NCBI RefSeq assembly: GCF_029256985.1
Contig: NZ_JARIDQ010000029.1
Location: 1-38,250, forward strand
Direction: 5' to 3'
Length of the DNA: 38,250 nt
From: Otariodibacter sp.
GTDB lineage: Bacteria; Pseudomonadota; Gammaproteobacteria; Enterobacterales; Pasteurellaceae
Both the position numbers and the translations under genes were made by a program. The notes under the pieces are model-generated. The model was not told the DNA's origin and did no database searches. It saw nothing but the letters and a program-made list of their open reading frames with translations. Below are positions 19,427 to 30,069 of this stretch, piece by piece. The stretch's first letter is position 1; every line of letters begins with the position of its first letter.

Positions 19427-20968
19427 ATGCAACTAAATTCTACAGAAATTAGTGAATTGATAAAAAAACGTATAGCCCAGTTCAATGTGGTAAATGAAGC
19501 ACAAAGTACCGGGACAATCATTTCAGTAAGTGATGGGATTATTCGAATCCATGGCTTATCTGACGTAATGCAAGGTGAAATGATTGCATTACCAGATAAT
19601 AAATATGCCATTGCGTTAAACTTAGAAAGAGATTCTGTTGGTGCGGTAGTAATGGGACCTTATGCTGATTTAGCTGAAGGTGATGAAGTTAAGTGTACTG
19701 GCCGTATCTTAGAAGTACCTGTTGGAAAAGGATTATTAGGGCGAGTTGTCAACACGTTAGGTCAACCGATTGATGGTAAGGGTGAGATTGATAATGATGG
19801 GTTTTCTCCTGTTGAAGTCATTGCACCAGGGGTTATTGAACGTCAATCAGTAGATCAAGCTGTTCAAACTGGTTATAAAGCTGTTGATTCAATGGTTCCA
19901 ATAGGTAGAGGACAGCGTGAATTAATCATCGGTGACCGTCAAACAGGTAAAACTGCGCTTGCTATTGATGCTATTATTAATCAACGAGATTCAGGTATCA
20001 AATGTATTTACGTTGCTATAGGTCAAAAAGCATCAACTATTTCGAATGTAGTTCGTAAATTAGAAGAACATGGTGCATTACAAAATACTATTATTGTTGC
20101 TGCATCTGCATCTGAGTCTGCCGCATTACAATATTTAGCTCCATATGCAGGTTGTGCAATGGGGGAATACTTCCGTGATCGTGGTGAAGATGCTTTAATT
20201 GTTTATGATGATCTATCTAAACAAGCGGTTGCTTATCGGCAAATTTCTCTACTTTTACGTCGTCCACCAGGTCGTGAAGCTTTCCCAGGAGATGTTTTCT
20301 ATCTTCACTCTCGCTTACTTGAGCGTGCAGCTCGTGTTAATGTTGAATATGTAGAGCGTTTCACTAAGGGTGAAGTAAAAGGTAAAACTGGTTCATTAAC
20401 AGCATTACCTATTATTGAAACTCAAGCAGGTGACGTATCAGCATTCGTTCCAACTAACGTAATTTCAATTACTGATGGACAGATTTTCTTAGAATCTAAT
20501 TTATTTAACTCAGGTATTCGTCCAGCAGTTAACCCAGGTATTTCGGTTTCTCGTGTTGGAGGATCAGCTCAAACTAAGTTAATTAAAAAATTAGCAGGAG
20601 GTATCCGTACTGCACTTGCTCAATATCGTGAGTTAGCAGCATTTGCTCAATTTGCATCAGATCTTGATGAAGCGACAAGAAAACAACTTTCTCACGGTCA
20701 AAAAGTAACTGAGTTACTTAAACAGAAACAATTTTCTCCAATGACTGTTGCAGAATTGGCTTTATCTTTAGCTTCTGCTGAGTATGGATTCTTAAATGAT
20801 ATTGAAGTTGACCGAGTGAGATCTTTTGAATTATCTCTTTTAGAGTATGCAAATACTCATCATGCAGACTTTATGAAAGAACTTTCTAAATCAGGTGATT
20901 ATAATGATTCTATCAAAGAAAAATTGACTGGAATATTAAGTGATTTCAAAAAGAATAGTTCATGGTAA
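19427..20968 (+). CDS. atpA: F1Fo ATP synthase subunit alpha
   Basis: Non-catalytic nucleotide-binding subunit of F1. The 513 residues match E. coli exactly in length. Walker [14 protein letters not shown] starts at about residue 169, and the family signature is [17 protein letters not shown]. The arginine finger region is in that stretch (SRVGGSAQ). The C-terminal helical domain ends at FKKNSSW. An uptake signal (ACAAGCGGT) lies at 20221-20229 within the gene. Confidence 0.98.
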   Translation: MQLNSTEISELIKKRIAQFNVVNEAQSTGTIISVSDGIIRIHGLSDVMQGEMIALPDNKYAIALNLERDSVGAVVMGPYADLAEGDEVKCTGRILEVPVGKGLLGRVVNTLGQPIDGKGEIDNDGFSPVEVIAPGVIERQSVDQAVQTGYKAVDSMVPIGRGQRELIIGDRQTGKTALAIDAIINQRDSGIKCIYVAIGQKASTISNVVRKLEEHGALQNTIIVAASASESAALQYLAPYAGCAMGEYFRDRGEDALIVYDDLSKQAVAYRQISLLLRRPPGREAFPGDVFYLHSRLLERAARVNVEYVERFTKGEVKGKTGSLTALPIIETQAGDVSAFVPTNVISITDGQIFLESNLFNSGIRPAVNPGISVSRVGGSAQTKLIKKLAGGIRTALAQYRELAAFAQFASDLDEATRKQLSHGQKVTELLKQKQFSPMTVAELALSLASAEYGFLNDIEVDRVRSFELSLLEYANTHHADFMKELSKSGDYNDSIKEKLTGILSDFKKNSSW

Positions 20969-20991
20969 TTCTACTTTAGCGGAGAAATAAT

Positions 20992-23255
<2,264 letters not shown>

Positions 23256-23281
23256 TTGTTCTTTAAACAAAGGAGAACAGA

Positions 23282-23701
23282 ATGACATCTCAATTTGAAT
23301 TAACTGTAGTTTCTGCGGAAAAAGAAATTTTTTCTGGTCAGGTAACAAGTGTTCGAGTCTCTGGGATTGATGGGGAATTAGGTGTCTATGCAGGACATAC
23401 TCCATTACTAACTGCAATAAAACCAGGAATGGTTAAATATAATTTTGCAGATGGTAAAGAAGAATTTATCTATGTATCAGGTGGTTTCCTTGAAGTTCAA
23501 CCGACAATTGTTACCGTGTTAGCGGATACTGCTATTCGGGGTGAAGAGCTTGATGAACAACGTATTTTGGCTGCAAAACGTAAAGCAGAAGATAAGCTCG
23601 GAAAAACGAATGATGCAGATTTAACTGCTAAATTAGCAAGAGAAATTGCAAAATTACGTGTTTATGAACTGACAAAAACCAAATTAGCGAATAGACGCTA
23701 A
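23282..23701 (+). CDS. atpC: F1Fo ATP synthase subunit epsilon
   Basis: Rotor subunit linking gamma to the c-ring and able to inhibit ATP hydrolysis. The 139 residues comprise an N-terminal beta sandwich (residues 1-85, including [19 protein letters not shown]) and a C-terminal two-helix domain (about 90-139) that can extend as the inhibitory arm. It is the last gene of the operon; a clear terminator begins 19 bases after the stop. Confidence 0.97.
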   Translation: MTSQFELTVVSAEKEIFSGQVTSVRVSGIDGELGVYAGHTPLLTAIKPGMVKYNFADGKEEFIYVSGGFLEVQPTIVTVLADTAIRGEELDEQRILAAKRKAEDKLGKTNDADLTAKLAREIAKLRVYELTKTKLANRR

Positions 23702-23719
23702 TATGATGGTTTAATATTA

Positions 23720-23752
23720 AACGCTTTAACCGTAAGGTTAAGGCGTTTTTTT
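23720..23752 (+). terminator. Rho-independent terminator of the atp operon
   Basis: AACGCTTTAACC (23720-23731) pairs with GGTTAAGGCGTT (23736-23747), with one G-U pair and the tetraloop GTAA. A run of seven T follows (23746-23752). Confidence 0.9.
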
Positions 23753-23788
23753 CAATGGTAATATTTTATAAGGATATAAGGAACAGCT

Positions 23789-24778
23789 ATGACAACAATG
23801 AAAGATATTGCTCGTATTGCGGGAGTTTCTCTTTCAACAGTTTCTCATGTTGTAAATAATACTCGATTTGTCAGTGAAGAAATTACACAAAGAGTTCAGC
23901 AAGTTATCAAGGATTTAGATTACAAACCCTCTCTTGTTGCTCGTAGTTTAAAAATTAAAGAAACCAACACCATTGGAATGTTAGTCACAGCAAGTAGTAA
24001 TCCATTTTTCTCGGAAGTTGTTCGTCACGTTGAACGTTACTGTGAACGTCATAATTACCATCTCATTGTGGTAAATACCGAAGGTAATTTTCATAGTTTA
24101 AAACAACATCTTGACCGTTTGTTATTAAAGCAAGTTGATGGATTATTATTGATGTGTTCAGAGCCGAAAGATCTGGAATCTAATCTAATAAAAGATATAA
24201 CGCTACCCGTCGTTATTATTGATTGGTGGCAAGATCCTTTAAATGCTGATATTATTCATGAAAATTCAGAACTTGGCGGTTATCTTGCAACAAAATCACT
24301 AATTGAGGCTGGCTATTCAGATATCGCAGTGATCACAGGTGAACTGACAAAGCCCCTAACTCAAGATCGATTAAAGGGATACAAGCGGGCAGTTCAAGAA
24401 CATAATTTGCAAATAAATCCAGACTGGATTGTCGAAAGTCATTTCGATTATCAAGGTGGGATTGATGCGATGAATTACTTACTCTCTTTAGATAAACGAC
24501 CTAAAGCTATTTTTGCAATGAGTGATAGTATTGCTATCGGGGTTTATCAATCAGTATGGAAAGCAGGGTTAAGTATTCCGAAGGATATAGCTGTAATGGG
24601 TTATGATAATATTGAATTAGCTCAGTATTTATCCCCACCCCTTTCTACGATTCATCAACCTAAAGCAAGGTTAGCTAAATATGCGGTAGAGCGACTTATT
24701 GCTCGTATTCGTGATCCCTATAAAAAAATTGAAAATATTCAATTAACACCTGAAGTTGTCAGAAGAAGTTCATTCTAA
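23789..24778 (+). CDS. rbsR: Ribose operon repressor RbsR (LacI family)
   Basis: LacI-family repressor of 329 residues. The helix-turn-helix MKDIARIAGVSLSTVSHVVN (residues 4-23) and hinge PSLVARSLK are at the N-terminus, followed by a periplasmic-binding-protein-like sensor domain. Stretches such as HTIGMLVTASSNPFF-like TNTIGMLVTASSNPFF, VDGLLLMCSEP and VMGYDNIELAQYLSPPLSTI resemble RbsR more than PurR. A perfect RbsR-type palindrome lies upstream of rbsD (30023-30038), which supports the name. The gene is unusual in lying 5.3 kb from rbsD, behind the atp terminator and before an unrelated PTS cassette. AAGGAA precedes the ATG. Confidence 0.85.
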   Translation: MTTMKDIARIAGVSLSTVSHVVNNTRFVSEEITQRVQQVIKDLDYKPSLVARSLKIKETNTIGMLVTASSNPFFSEVVRHVERYCERHNYHLIVVNTEGNFHSLKQHLDRLLLKQVDGLLLMCSEPKDLESNLIKDITLPVVIIDWWQDPLNADIIHENSELGGYLATKSLIEAGYSDIAVITGELTKPLTQDRLKGYKRAVQEHNLQINPDWIVESHFDYQGGIDAMNYLLSLDKRPKAIFAMSDSIAIGVYQSVWKAGLSIPKDIAVMGYDNIELAQYLSPPLSTIHQPKARLAKYAVERLIARIRDPYKKIENIQLTPEVVRRSSF

Positions 24779-24779
24779 T

Positions 24780-25799
24780 TTAGGCACTATCTCTCTCGAT
24801 TAAAGATGTAGGCATATCAATGATAATTTTATCTAAAGCAGATATATTTCCCTTTATTATATCTACTAATTTTTGACCAGCTAGTATTCCCATTTTTTCG
24901 TAAGGAATGGATATGGTTGTTAATTTAGGGTAGGATACAGAGCCTACATCGAGTCCTCCCAAGCTGACAATAGCCATATCATTAGGGATAGAAAAATGTT
25001 TTCTATGAGCTTCATAAAGTGCTCCACATGCCAATTCATCCGATAGAAAAACTAAAGCATCGACTTTCCCCCACTCTAGTATTGCATCGTTAAATAAACT
25101 GGCTCCAGTAGAGAAAGATATTTTTTCAGCAGAATGGTAGATTAAATGAGGGTTTACATGTTTTTTTAATAAAGTGGTATGCCAACTTTCAAGATACTTT
25201 TGAAATATAGAAAGATCTTGATTAGATGACAGTAAGCCAATTTCTTTATGGCCTTTATTTAGTAAAAAATTAATCATATGTTGCATAGAGACTCTACTGT
25301 CAATCCCTATATTAATATTGATAGGATTTTGTTGTTTTGCTCCTATCTCAATAGTTGGTATACCACTTTGTTTAATCCATTTTATAGCATTTGGGGAACA
25401 ATCAAAGTTGAGTAGTATTATTGCTTGAGGGGAGTGGTTAATTAATTCTCGTAACCAATATTTTTCATTAGCAACAAGAATAACCATTTGTAATTCTAAT
25501 TCTGAAATACTTTTGTTTAATGCGGACAGTATTAGTGTATTTTCAGTAGAAGTAATTGATGATGTTACAATCACTAGGTTTTTTGAAGATGCTGATGCAA
25601 GTTGCCTTGCTGAAAAATTAGGTACATAACCTAATTCAATAACAGCTTTCTCTATTTTTTTTCTTAAATCTTCAGAAACAACTTCAGGTGTTCTTAATGC
25701 CCTTGAAACGGTCATAGATCCCACACCCACAAATTTAGCAACATCAGCTAAAGTTATTTTCCCTGATGTTTTTCGTGTTCTGTTTGATTCTGAAATCAT
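24780..25799 (-). CDS. GntR-type LacI-family regulator of the PTS-transketolase cassette
   Basis: LacI-family repressor of 339 residues with a helix-turn-helix at about residues 16-37 (LADVAKFVGVGSMTVSRALR). A DNA-binding hinge (GYVPNFSARQLAS) and a sugar-sensing domain follow. The spacing and the TVSRALRTPEVVS wording resemble the E. coli gluconate repressor GntR subgroup. It is divergent from the PTS operon at 25986, and two near-identical inverted sites between them fit GntR-like operators. Local control of that operon and of its own gene is therefore likely. The effector is unknown. It ends convergent with rbsR, one base apart, with no terminator between. Confidence 0.85.
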   Translation of the reverse strand: MISESNRTRKTSGKITLADVAKFVGVGSMTVSRALRTPEVVSEDLRKKIEKAVIELGYVPNFSARQLASASSKNLVIVTSSITSTENTLILSALNKSISELELQMVILVANEKYWLRELINHSPQAIILLNFDCSPNAIKWIKQSGIPTIEIGAKQQNPININIGIDSRVSMQHMINFLLNKGHKEIGLLSSNQDLSIFQKYLESWHTTLLKKHVNPHLIYHSAEKISFSTGASLFNDAILEWGKVDALVFLSDELACGALYEAHRKHFSIPNDMAIVSLGGLDVGSVSYPKLTTISIPYEKMGILAGQKLVDIIKGNISALDKIIIDMPTSLIERDSA

Positions 25800-25827
25800 A
25801 ATAATCCCTACCTATATCATTTAATTT

Positions 25828-25833
25828 ATTATA
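25828..25833 (-). promoter_or_regulatory. Probable -10 element of the GntR-type regulator
   Basis: The minus strand has a perfect TATAAT. The -35 position falls in a T-rich run (25851-25856) with no clear hexamer. Operator 1 (25858-25872) abuts it, so autoregulation is likely. Confidence 0.4.
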
Positions 25834-25857
25834 ACAAAAAAATAAAAGATAAAAAAA

Positions 25858-25872
25858 ATGTTAACGCTATCA
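25858..25872 (+). promoter_or_regulatory. Operator 1 of the PTS cassette, overlapping a CRP-like site
   Basis: ATGTTAACGCTATCA is 14 of 15 identical to operator 2 read in reverse and resembles the E. coli GntR site ATGTTACCGGTAACAT. The overlapping 25859-25874, TGTTAACGCTATCACA, also matches 9 of 10 CRP positions and is centred about 60 bp upstream of the predicted start. Repressor and CRP may compete here. Confidence 0.6.
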
Positions 25873-25891
25873 CATTTTTAAATATAGATTA

Positions 25892-25920
25892 TTGATAGCG
25901 GTAACATTAGTTATTAGACT
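25892..25920 (+). promoter_or_regulatory. Predicted promoter of the PTS-transketolase operon with operator 2
   Basis: TTGATA (25892-25897) and TAGACT (25915-25920) are 17 bases apart. Operator 2, TGATAGCGGTAACAT (25893-25907), reads ATGTTACCGCTATCA on the other strand and covers the -35 element. The two operators are inverted, 35 bp centre to centre. Confidence 0.55.
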
Positions 25921-25985
25921 ACCTTATGAGTAATCTACAAATAAAAAAGTAGACATATCAATGATTCTAATATGAGGGAATTTTT

Positions 25986-26255
25986 ATGAAAATTATGGCG
26001 GTATGTGGTTCAGGTTTAGGCAGTAGTTTTATGATGGAGCTAAATATAAAGAAAGCTCTGGCAAAATTAGGAATGGAAGCTGAGGTTAATCATACTGATT
26101 TATCCTCGGTTACATTAGATGATGCAGATGTATTTGTGATGGCAAAAGATATAGCTGAGAGTAGTAGTATTCCAGCAGACAGAATTATTACAGTGAAAAA
26201 CTTAGTCAGTGTGAGTGAGTTTGAAGAAAAATTAACAGCTTATTTTAATCGCTAA
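25986..26255 (+). CDS. Ascorbate-type PTS component IIB
   Basis: Cytoplasmic phospho-carrier of the UlaB/SgaB type, 89 residues. The phosphorylated cysteine is Cys7 in the loop VCGSGLGSSFMM. It takes phosphate from the IIA protein (29406-29876) and gives it to the sugar crossing the IIC channel. AGGGAA lies before the ATG. It is the first gene of a five-gene operon: IIB, IIC, two transketolase subunits, IIA. Ascorbate-type is a structural class; the substrate need not be ascorbate, and no ula catabolic genes are nearby. Confidence 0.9.
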   Translation: MKIMAVCGSGLGSSFMMELNIKKALAKLGMEAEVNHTDLSSVTLDDADVFVMAKDIAESSSIPADRIITVKNLVSVSEFEEKLTAYFNR

Positions 26256-26267
26256 AAGAGGTGGAAT

Positions 26268-27626
26268 ATGGATAGTTTTTTATTTTTTATACTCGATATT
26301 TTAAAGGTTCCAGCTGTTCTTGTGGGTGTAATTGCTCTTGTTGGATTAATTACCCAAAAAAAATCTTTTTCTGATGTTGTTAAAGGAACAGTAAAAACTA
26401 TTCTAGGCTTTCTCGTTTTAGGTGGTGGAGCAGGCATTCTCATGGGGGCATTAGATCCATTAGGAGGAATGTTTGAACATGCATTTAATGTTCAAGGTAT
26501 TATTCCGAATAATGAAGCTATTGTTTCAATGGCCGTTGAGCAGTATGGTACAGCAACTGCATTAATAATGGCTTTTGGTATGGTTGCAAATATTCTTGTT
26601 GCTCGTTTTACACGTATGAAATACATATTCTTAACAGGACATCATACTTTTTATATGGCATGTATGATTGGTATCATTTTGACTGTTGTAGGATTTGAAG
26701 GTGTACAACTTGTAGTTGTAGGCTCGTTAACTTTAGGCCTTGTTATGGCTTTCTTTCCCGCTCTTGCACATTATTACATGCGTAAAATTACAGGAAGTAA
26801 TGATGTTGGATTTGGTCACTTTGGTACATTAGGTTATGTTTTATCTGGTGTGATAGGACAAGCGGTTGGTAAAGGTTCTAAATCTACAGAAGAAATGAAT
26901 TTACCTAAAAATCTCAGTTTCTTAAGAGATAGCTCAATTTCTATTTCTCTTACTATGATGATTATCTATTTTATTCTTGCTATTGCTTCTGGTAATGAAT
27001 ATGTAGAACAAACTTTTAGTGGAGGACAAAATTATCTTGTTTATTCATTAATTCAAGCTATTACATTTGCTGCGGGTGTTTTTGTTATTCTACAAGGTGT
27101 TCGCCTGATTTTAGCTGAAATTGTGCCTGCTTTTACAGGGTTTTCTGAAAAGTTAGTTCCAGATGCAAAACCTGCTTTAGATTGTCCTATTGTATTTCCT
27201 TACGCTCCAAATGCGGTACTGATTGGGTTTTTATCAAGCTTTGTTGGTGGTATCGTTGGATTGGCTTTATTGAGTAAGTTGAGTTGGGTTCTTATCTTAC
27301 CAGGTGTTGTTCCTCACTTTTTCTGTGGTGCTACAGCTGGGGTATTTGGTAATGCAACAGGAGGTCGACGCGGAGCTGTCCTTGGTGCTTTTGCTAATGG
27401 GCTATTGATTACATTTTTACCTGTATTCTTACTCCCAGTGTTAGGTTCATTAGGTTTTGCTAATACGACATTCTCTGATGCTGATTTTGGTGGTATTGGT
27501 ATTTTATTAGGATACATGGCTCAATACTTTTCTAAAGAAATGATAACAACAGTTATTGTTGGTATTTTTGCTTTACTGATTATTCATAACTATGTAGCTA
27601 AAAAAACAGAGAAAAAAGGGGAATAG
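26268..27626 (+). CDS. Ascorbate-type PTS permease IIC (UlaA family)
   Basis: Membrane component of a UlaA/SgaT-family PTS, 452 residues with about ten or more hydrophobic segments. Recognisable stretches are KYIFLTGHHTFYMA, SNDVGFGHFGTLGYVLSG and GATAGVFGNATGGRRGA. It moves the sugar and accepts phosphate from IIB. It lies 12 bases after the IIB gene with a GAGGTGG ribosome site, and 4 bases before the transketolase subunit gene. An uptake signal is at 26858-26866. Which sugar it carries cannot be read from the sequence; the adjacent transketolase points to a ketose. Confidence 0.92.
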   Translation: MDSFLFFILDILKVPAVLVGVIALVGLITQKKSFSDVVKGTVKTILGFLVLGGGAGILMGALDPLGGMFEHAFNVQGIIPNNEAIVSMAVEQYGTATALIMAFGMVANILVARFTRMKYIFLTGHHTFYMACMIGIILTVVGFEGVQLVVVGSLTLGLVMAFFPALAHYYMRKITGSNDVGFGHFGTLGYVLSGVIGQAVGKGSKSTEEMNLPKNLSFLRDSSISISLTMMIIYFILAIASGNEYVEQTFSGGQNYLVYSLIQAITFAAGVFVILQGVRLILAEIVPAFTGFSEKLVPDAKPALDCPIVFPYAPNAVLIGFLSSFVGGIVGLALLSKLSWVLILPGVVPHFFCGATAGVFGNATGGRRGAVLGAFANGLLITFLPVFLLPVLGSLGFANTTFSDADFGGIGILLGYMAQYFSKEMITTVIVGIFALLIIHNYVAKKTEKKGE

Positions 27627-27630
27627 TTAT

Positions 27631-28461
27631 ATGAATACAGATCTTAAAAAATTTGCTAATCAAATAAGAATTGAAATATTGAAATCTTTATCACATCTTG
27701 GATTCGGCCATTTTGGTGGAAGCTTATCAATAGTGGAAATATTAGCCGTATTGTATGGCGATGTGATGAAAATTGACCCTAAAAATCCATTATGGGAAGA
27801 AAGAGATTACTTTGTTTTATCTAAAGGACATGCAGGGCCAGCTTTATATGCAACTCTTGCACTAAAAGGATATTTTCCAGTAGAGCAATTGCTCACATTG
27901 AATAAGAATGGAACTAAACTACCTAGCCATCCAGATAGAATTAATACTATTGGTGTTGATGCTACGACAGGTTCTCTTGGTCAGGGAATATCTATTGCTA
28001 CAGGCATTGCTCTATCTCATTCTTTACGTAATATGCCTAATAAGACATTTTGTATTGTTGGTGATGGAGAATTAAATGAAGGGCAATGTTGGGAAGCTTT
28101 TCAATTTATTGCTCATCATAATTTAAAAAATTTATGTGTTATTGTTGATTATAACAAACAACAATTAGATGGTAATTTAACCGATATTATTAACCCATTT
28201 AACTTAGAAAATAAATTTAGTAGTTTTGGTTTCAAAGTTGAATTAATTAAAGGGGATGATATTGATAAGTTACACCAAGCATTAAGCCATTCTACAGAAG
28301 GAGATAAGCCTCTTGTTGTTATTCTAGATAGCATAAAAGGACAAGGTGTTCCTTATTTAGAATCTTTACCTAATTGTCATCATTTACGTTTAACGGATGA
28401 TATTCGTCATAAAATTGATGCAGAAATACAGGCGTTGGAGGTGAAAAATGCAAGTTTATGA
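27631..28461 (+). CDS. Transketolase-like protein, N-terminal (thiamine-diphosphate) subunit
   Basis: The first half of a split transketolase, 276 residues. The thiamine-diphosphate signature GDGELNEGQ starts at residue 144 and ends near Asn175 (VDYNKQQLDG). Histidines typical of transketolase are at 27 (GHFGGSLS), 67 (SKGHAGPALY) and 100 (LPSHPDR). The family transfers a two-carbon unit from a ketose phosphate to an aldose phosphate. The stop overlaps the start of the C-terminal subunit by 14 bases, so the two are translated together and probably form one enzyme. Split transketolases of this kind include the apulose-4-phosphate transketolase AptA/AptB, but homology alone does not give the substrate. 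Confidence 0.9.
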   Translation: MNTDLKKFANQIRIEILKSLSHLGFGHFGGSLSIVEILAVLYGDVMKIDPKNPLWEERDYFVLSKGHAGPALYATLALKGYFPVEQLLTLNKNGTKLPSHPDRINTIGVDATTGSLGQGISIATGIALSHSLRNMPNKTFCIVGDGELNEGQCWEAFQFIAHHNLKNLCVIVDYNKQQLDGNLTDIINPFNLENKFSSFGFKVELIKGDDIDKLHQALSHSTEGDKPLVVILDSIKGQGVPYLESLPNCHHLRLTDDIRHKIDAEIQALEVKNASL

Positions 28462-29380
28462 TGAACTTGAAATGCGTAAAATTTACGCTGAAACATTAAA
28501 GGAAAAGATGGAAAATAATCCTCTTATTGTTCAATTAGAAGCTGATTTAATGAGTTGTATGACGATGGATAAGGTTCAAAAACAACTTCCAAATCAAGTG
28601 ATTAATTGTGGAATAATGGAAGCTAATGTTGTTGGTATGGCTGCGGGGTTGTCTCTTGCAGGTCATATTCCTTTTGTTCATTCTTTTACTGCATTCGCAA
28701 GCCGTCGTTGTTTTGATCAACTTTTTATGGCATTAGATTATCAAAAAACTAATGTAAAAGTTATTGCGTCTGATGCAGGAGTGACAGCTGTACATAATGG
28801 TGGAACACATATGTCCTTTGAGGATATGGGAATTGTTAGAGGATTAGCTAATTCTAAAGTACTTGAGGTAACAGATGGTACGATGATGAAGAGTTTGGTT
28901 AATCAGTTAGTTGATCTTAAAGGATTTTATTGGGTTAGAACTATTCGTAAGAATGCCGTAAAAATTTATCAAGAAGGGGAAACTTTCACAATAGGTAAAG
29001 CTAAAGTTTTAAGAGAAGGCAAAGATGTTACTCTTATTGCGAATGGTATTATGGTTGCAGAAGCATTAAAAGCTGCTGATTTATTAGCAGATAAAGGGAT
29101 AGATGCTACTGTTATTGATATGTTTACTTTAAAACCTATTGATGCAGAATGTATTTTACATTATGCAAAATTAACGGGGAAAGTAGTTACTTGTGAAAAC
29201 CATAGTATTACTAATGGATTAGGTTCTGCTGTAGCTGAAGTTTTAAGTGAAAATTATCCAATCCCTCTAAGACGAGTAGGTATAAAACAGCGTTATGGTC
29301 AAGTTGGTACATTGGATTTCTTAATGAAAGAATATGAATTAACAGCTGAGGATATTGTTAAACAAGCTTTGTCTTTCTAA
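28448..29380 (+). CDS. Transketolase-like protein, C-terminal subunit
   Basis: The second half of the split transketolase, 310 residues: a pyrimidine-binding domain (about 5-170) and a C-terminal transketolase domain (about 190-305). The catalytic glutamate that activates thiamine diphosphate is Glu58 in NCGIMEANVVGMAAG. HNGGTHMSFEDMG is the usual block after it, and TCENHSITNGLGSAVAE marks the C-terminal domain. The ATG is preceded by GGAGGTG inside the end of the upstream gene, so it has its own strong ribosome site as well as a 14-base overlap. It is followed 25 bases later by the IIA gene. Confidence 0.9.
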   Translation: MQVYDELEMRKIYAETLKEKMENNPLIVQLEADLMSCMTMDKVQKQLPNQVINCGIMEANVVGMAAGLSLAGHIPFVHSFTAFASRRCFDQLFMALDYQKTNVKVIASDAGVTAVHNGGTHMSFEDMGIVRGLANSKVLEVTDGTMMKSLVNQLVDLKGFYWVRTIRKNAVKIYQEGETFTIGKAKVLREGKDVTLIANGIMVAEALKAADLLADKGIDATVIDMFTLKPIDAECILHYAKLTGKVVTCENHSITNGLGSAVAEVLSENYPIPLRRVGIKQRYGQVGTLDFLMKEYELTAEDIVKQALSF

Positions 29381-29405
29381 ATAATAGTTTTAAAAAGGAT
29401 TGATT

Positions 29406-29876
29406 ATGAATTTGAAACAATCACTTATTGAAAATCATTCGATTAAATTGCATCAATCAGCTAGGTCATGGAAAGAAGCTATAAAAATAGGTACTGACAT
29501 GTTAGTCAAATCAGGAGCGGTTGAGGAGCGATATTATGAGGAAATTATCAATAAAATAAAGGAAATTGGTCCTTATATTATTCTTGCTCCTGGTTTAGCA
29601 ATGCCTCATGCACGTCCAGAAGATGGTGTTATAAGAACAGCTTTTGCATTGGTTACCCTTAGTGAGCCAATCTATTTTGATGGTTCAGATGACCCAATTG
29701 ATGTCTTACTTACTTTAGCTGGAAAAGATGCTGAGCAACATATGCAAGGTTTGGTCGAAATAACTCAAATTTTGGATGATCCTAGCAGTGAATTAGGAAT
29801 AGATCTGGATAAAGTTAGAGTGTGTAAATCAGAAGATGATGTATATAAGATGATTGATGCAGTATTAACTAGTTAA
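29406..29876 (+). CDS. PTS component IIA (mannitol/fructose-type, UlaC-like)
   Basis: Takes phosphate from HPr and passes it to the IIB protein. I start at ATG 29406, 6 bases after AAGGA; an in-frame TTG at 29400 is less likely. The product has 156 residues. The phosphorylated histidine is His68 in LAPGLAMPHARPEDG, wording shared with UlaC. It is the last gene of the cassette. A clear terminator begins 27 bases after the stop. Having IIA at the end, after the transketolase genes, ties these genes together as one functional unit. Confidence 0.9.
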   Translation: MNLKQSLIENHSIKLHQSARSWKEAIKIGTDMLVKSGAVEERYYEEIINKIKEIGPYIILAPGLAMPHARPEDGVIRTAFALVTLSEPIYFDGSDDPIDVLLTLAGKDAEQHMQGLVEITQILDDPSSELGIDLDKVRVCKSEDDVYKMIDAVLTS

Positions 29877-29903
29877 ATTCTTTTACTTAGAAAAGCATTA
29901 TTG

Positions 29904-29954
29904 AATCTAGTAGTATTTTATTAACTTTTGATAAGAATACTGCTAGATTTTTTA
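29904..29954 (+). terminator. Rho-independent terminator of the PTS-transketolase operon
   Basis: AATCTAGTAGTATT (29904-29917) pairs with AATACTGCTAGATT (29936-29949), with one G-U pair over an 18-base loop that can pair further (TTAT with ATAA). Six T follow. Confidence 0.85.
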
Positions 29955-29970
29955 TTTGAACCACCTCACA
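29955..29970 (+). promoter_or_regulatory. Candidate CRP site of rbsDACBK
   Basis: TTTGAACCACCTCACA matches 9 of 10 conserved CRP positions and is centred about 60 bp upstream of the predicted rbsD start. Confidence 0.55.
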
Positions 29971-29987
29971 TTTTTAACAAAATCCAT

Positions 29988-30016
29988 TTGTTTTTTATTC
30001 GTTGTTTTTTTATTCT
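29988..30016 (+). promoter_or_regulatory. Predicted rbsDACBK promoter
   Basis: TTGTTT (29988-29993) and TATTCT (30011-30016) are 17 bases apart, with a predicted start near 30023, at the edge of the RbsR operator. Confidence 0.5.
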
Positions 30017-30022
30017 TTGTTT

Positions 30023-30038
30023 ATCGAAACGTTTCGAT
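30023..30038 (+). promoter_or_regulatory. RbsR operator
   Basis: ATCGAAACGTTTCGAT is a perfect 16-bp palindrome. It has the GCGAAACGTTTCGC-like core of E. coli RbsR sites and lies at the predicted start of rbsD transcription, 31 bases before the ATG. Binding there would block transcription. It links rbsR at 23789 to this operon despite the inserted cassette. Confidence 0.8.
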
Positions 30039-30069
30039 GAAATTTAAATAAAGTTTTAGGGCGATTTAT

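Noticed and set aside
28448..28461. Possible programmed frameshift fusing the two transketolase halves
   Set aside because: The second gene has its own GGAGGTG ribosome site and ATG, there is no slippery sequence, and split transketolases are a known arrangement.
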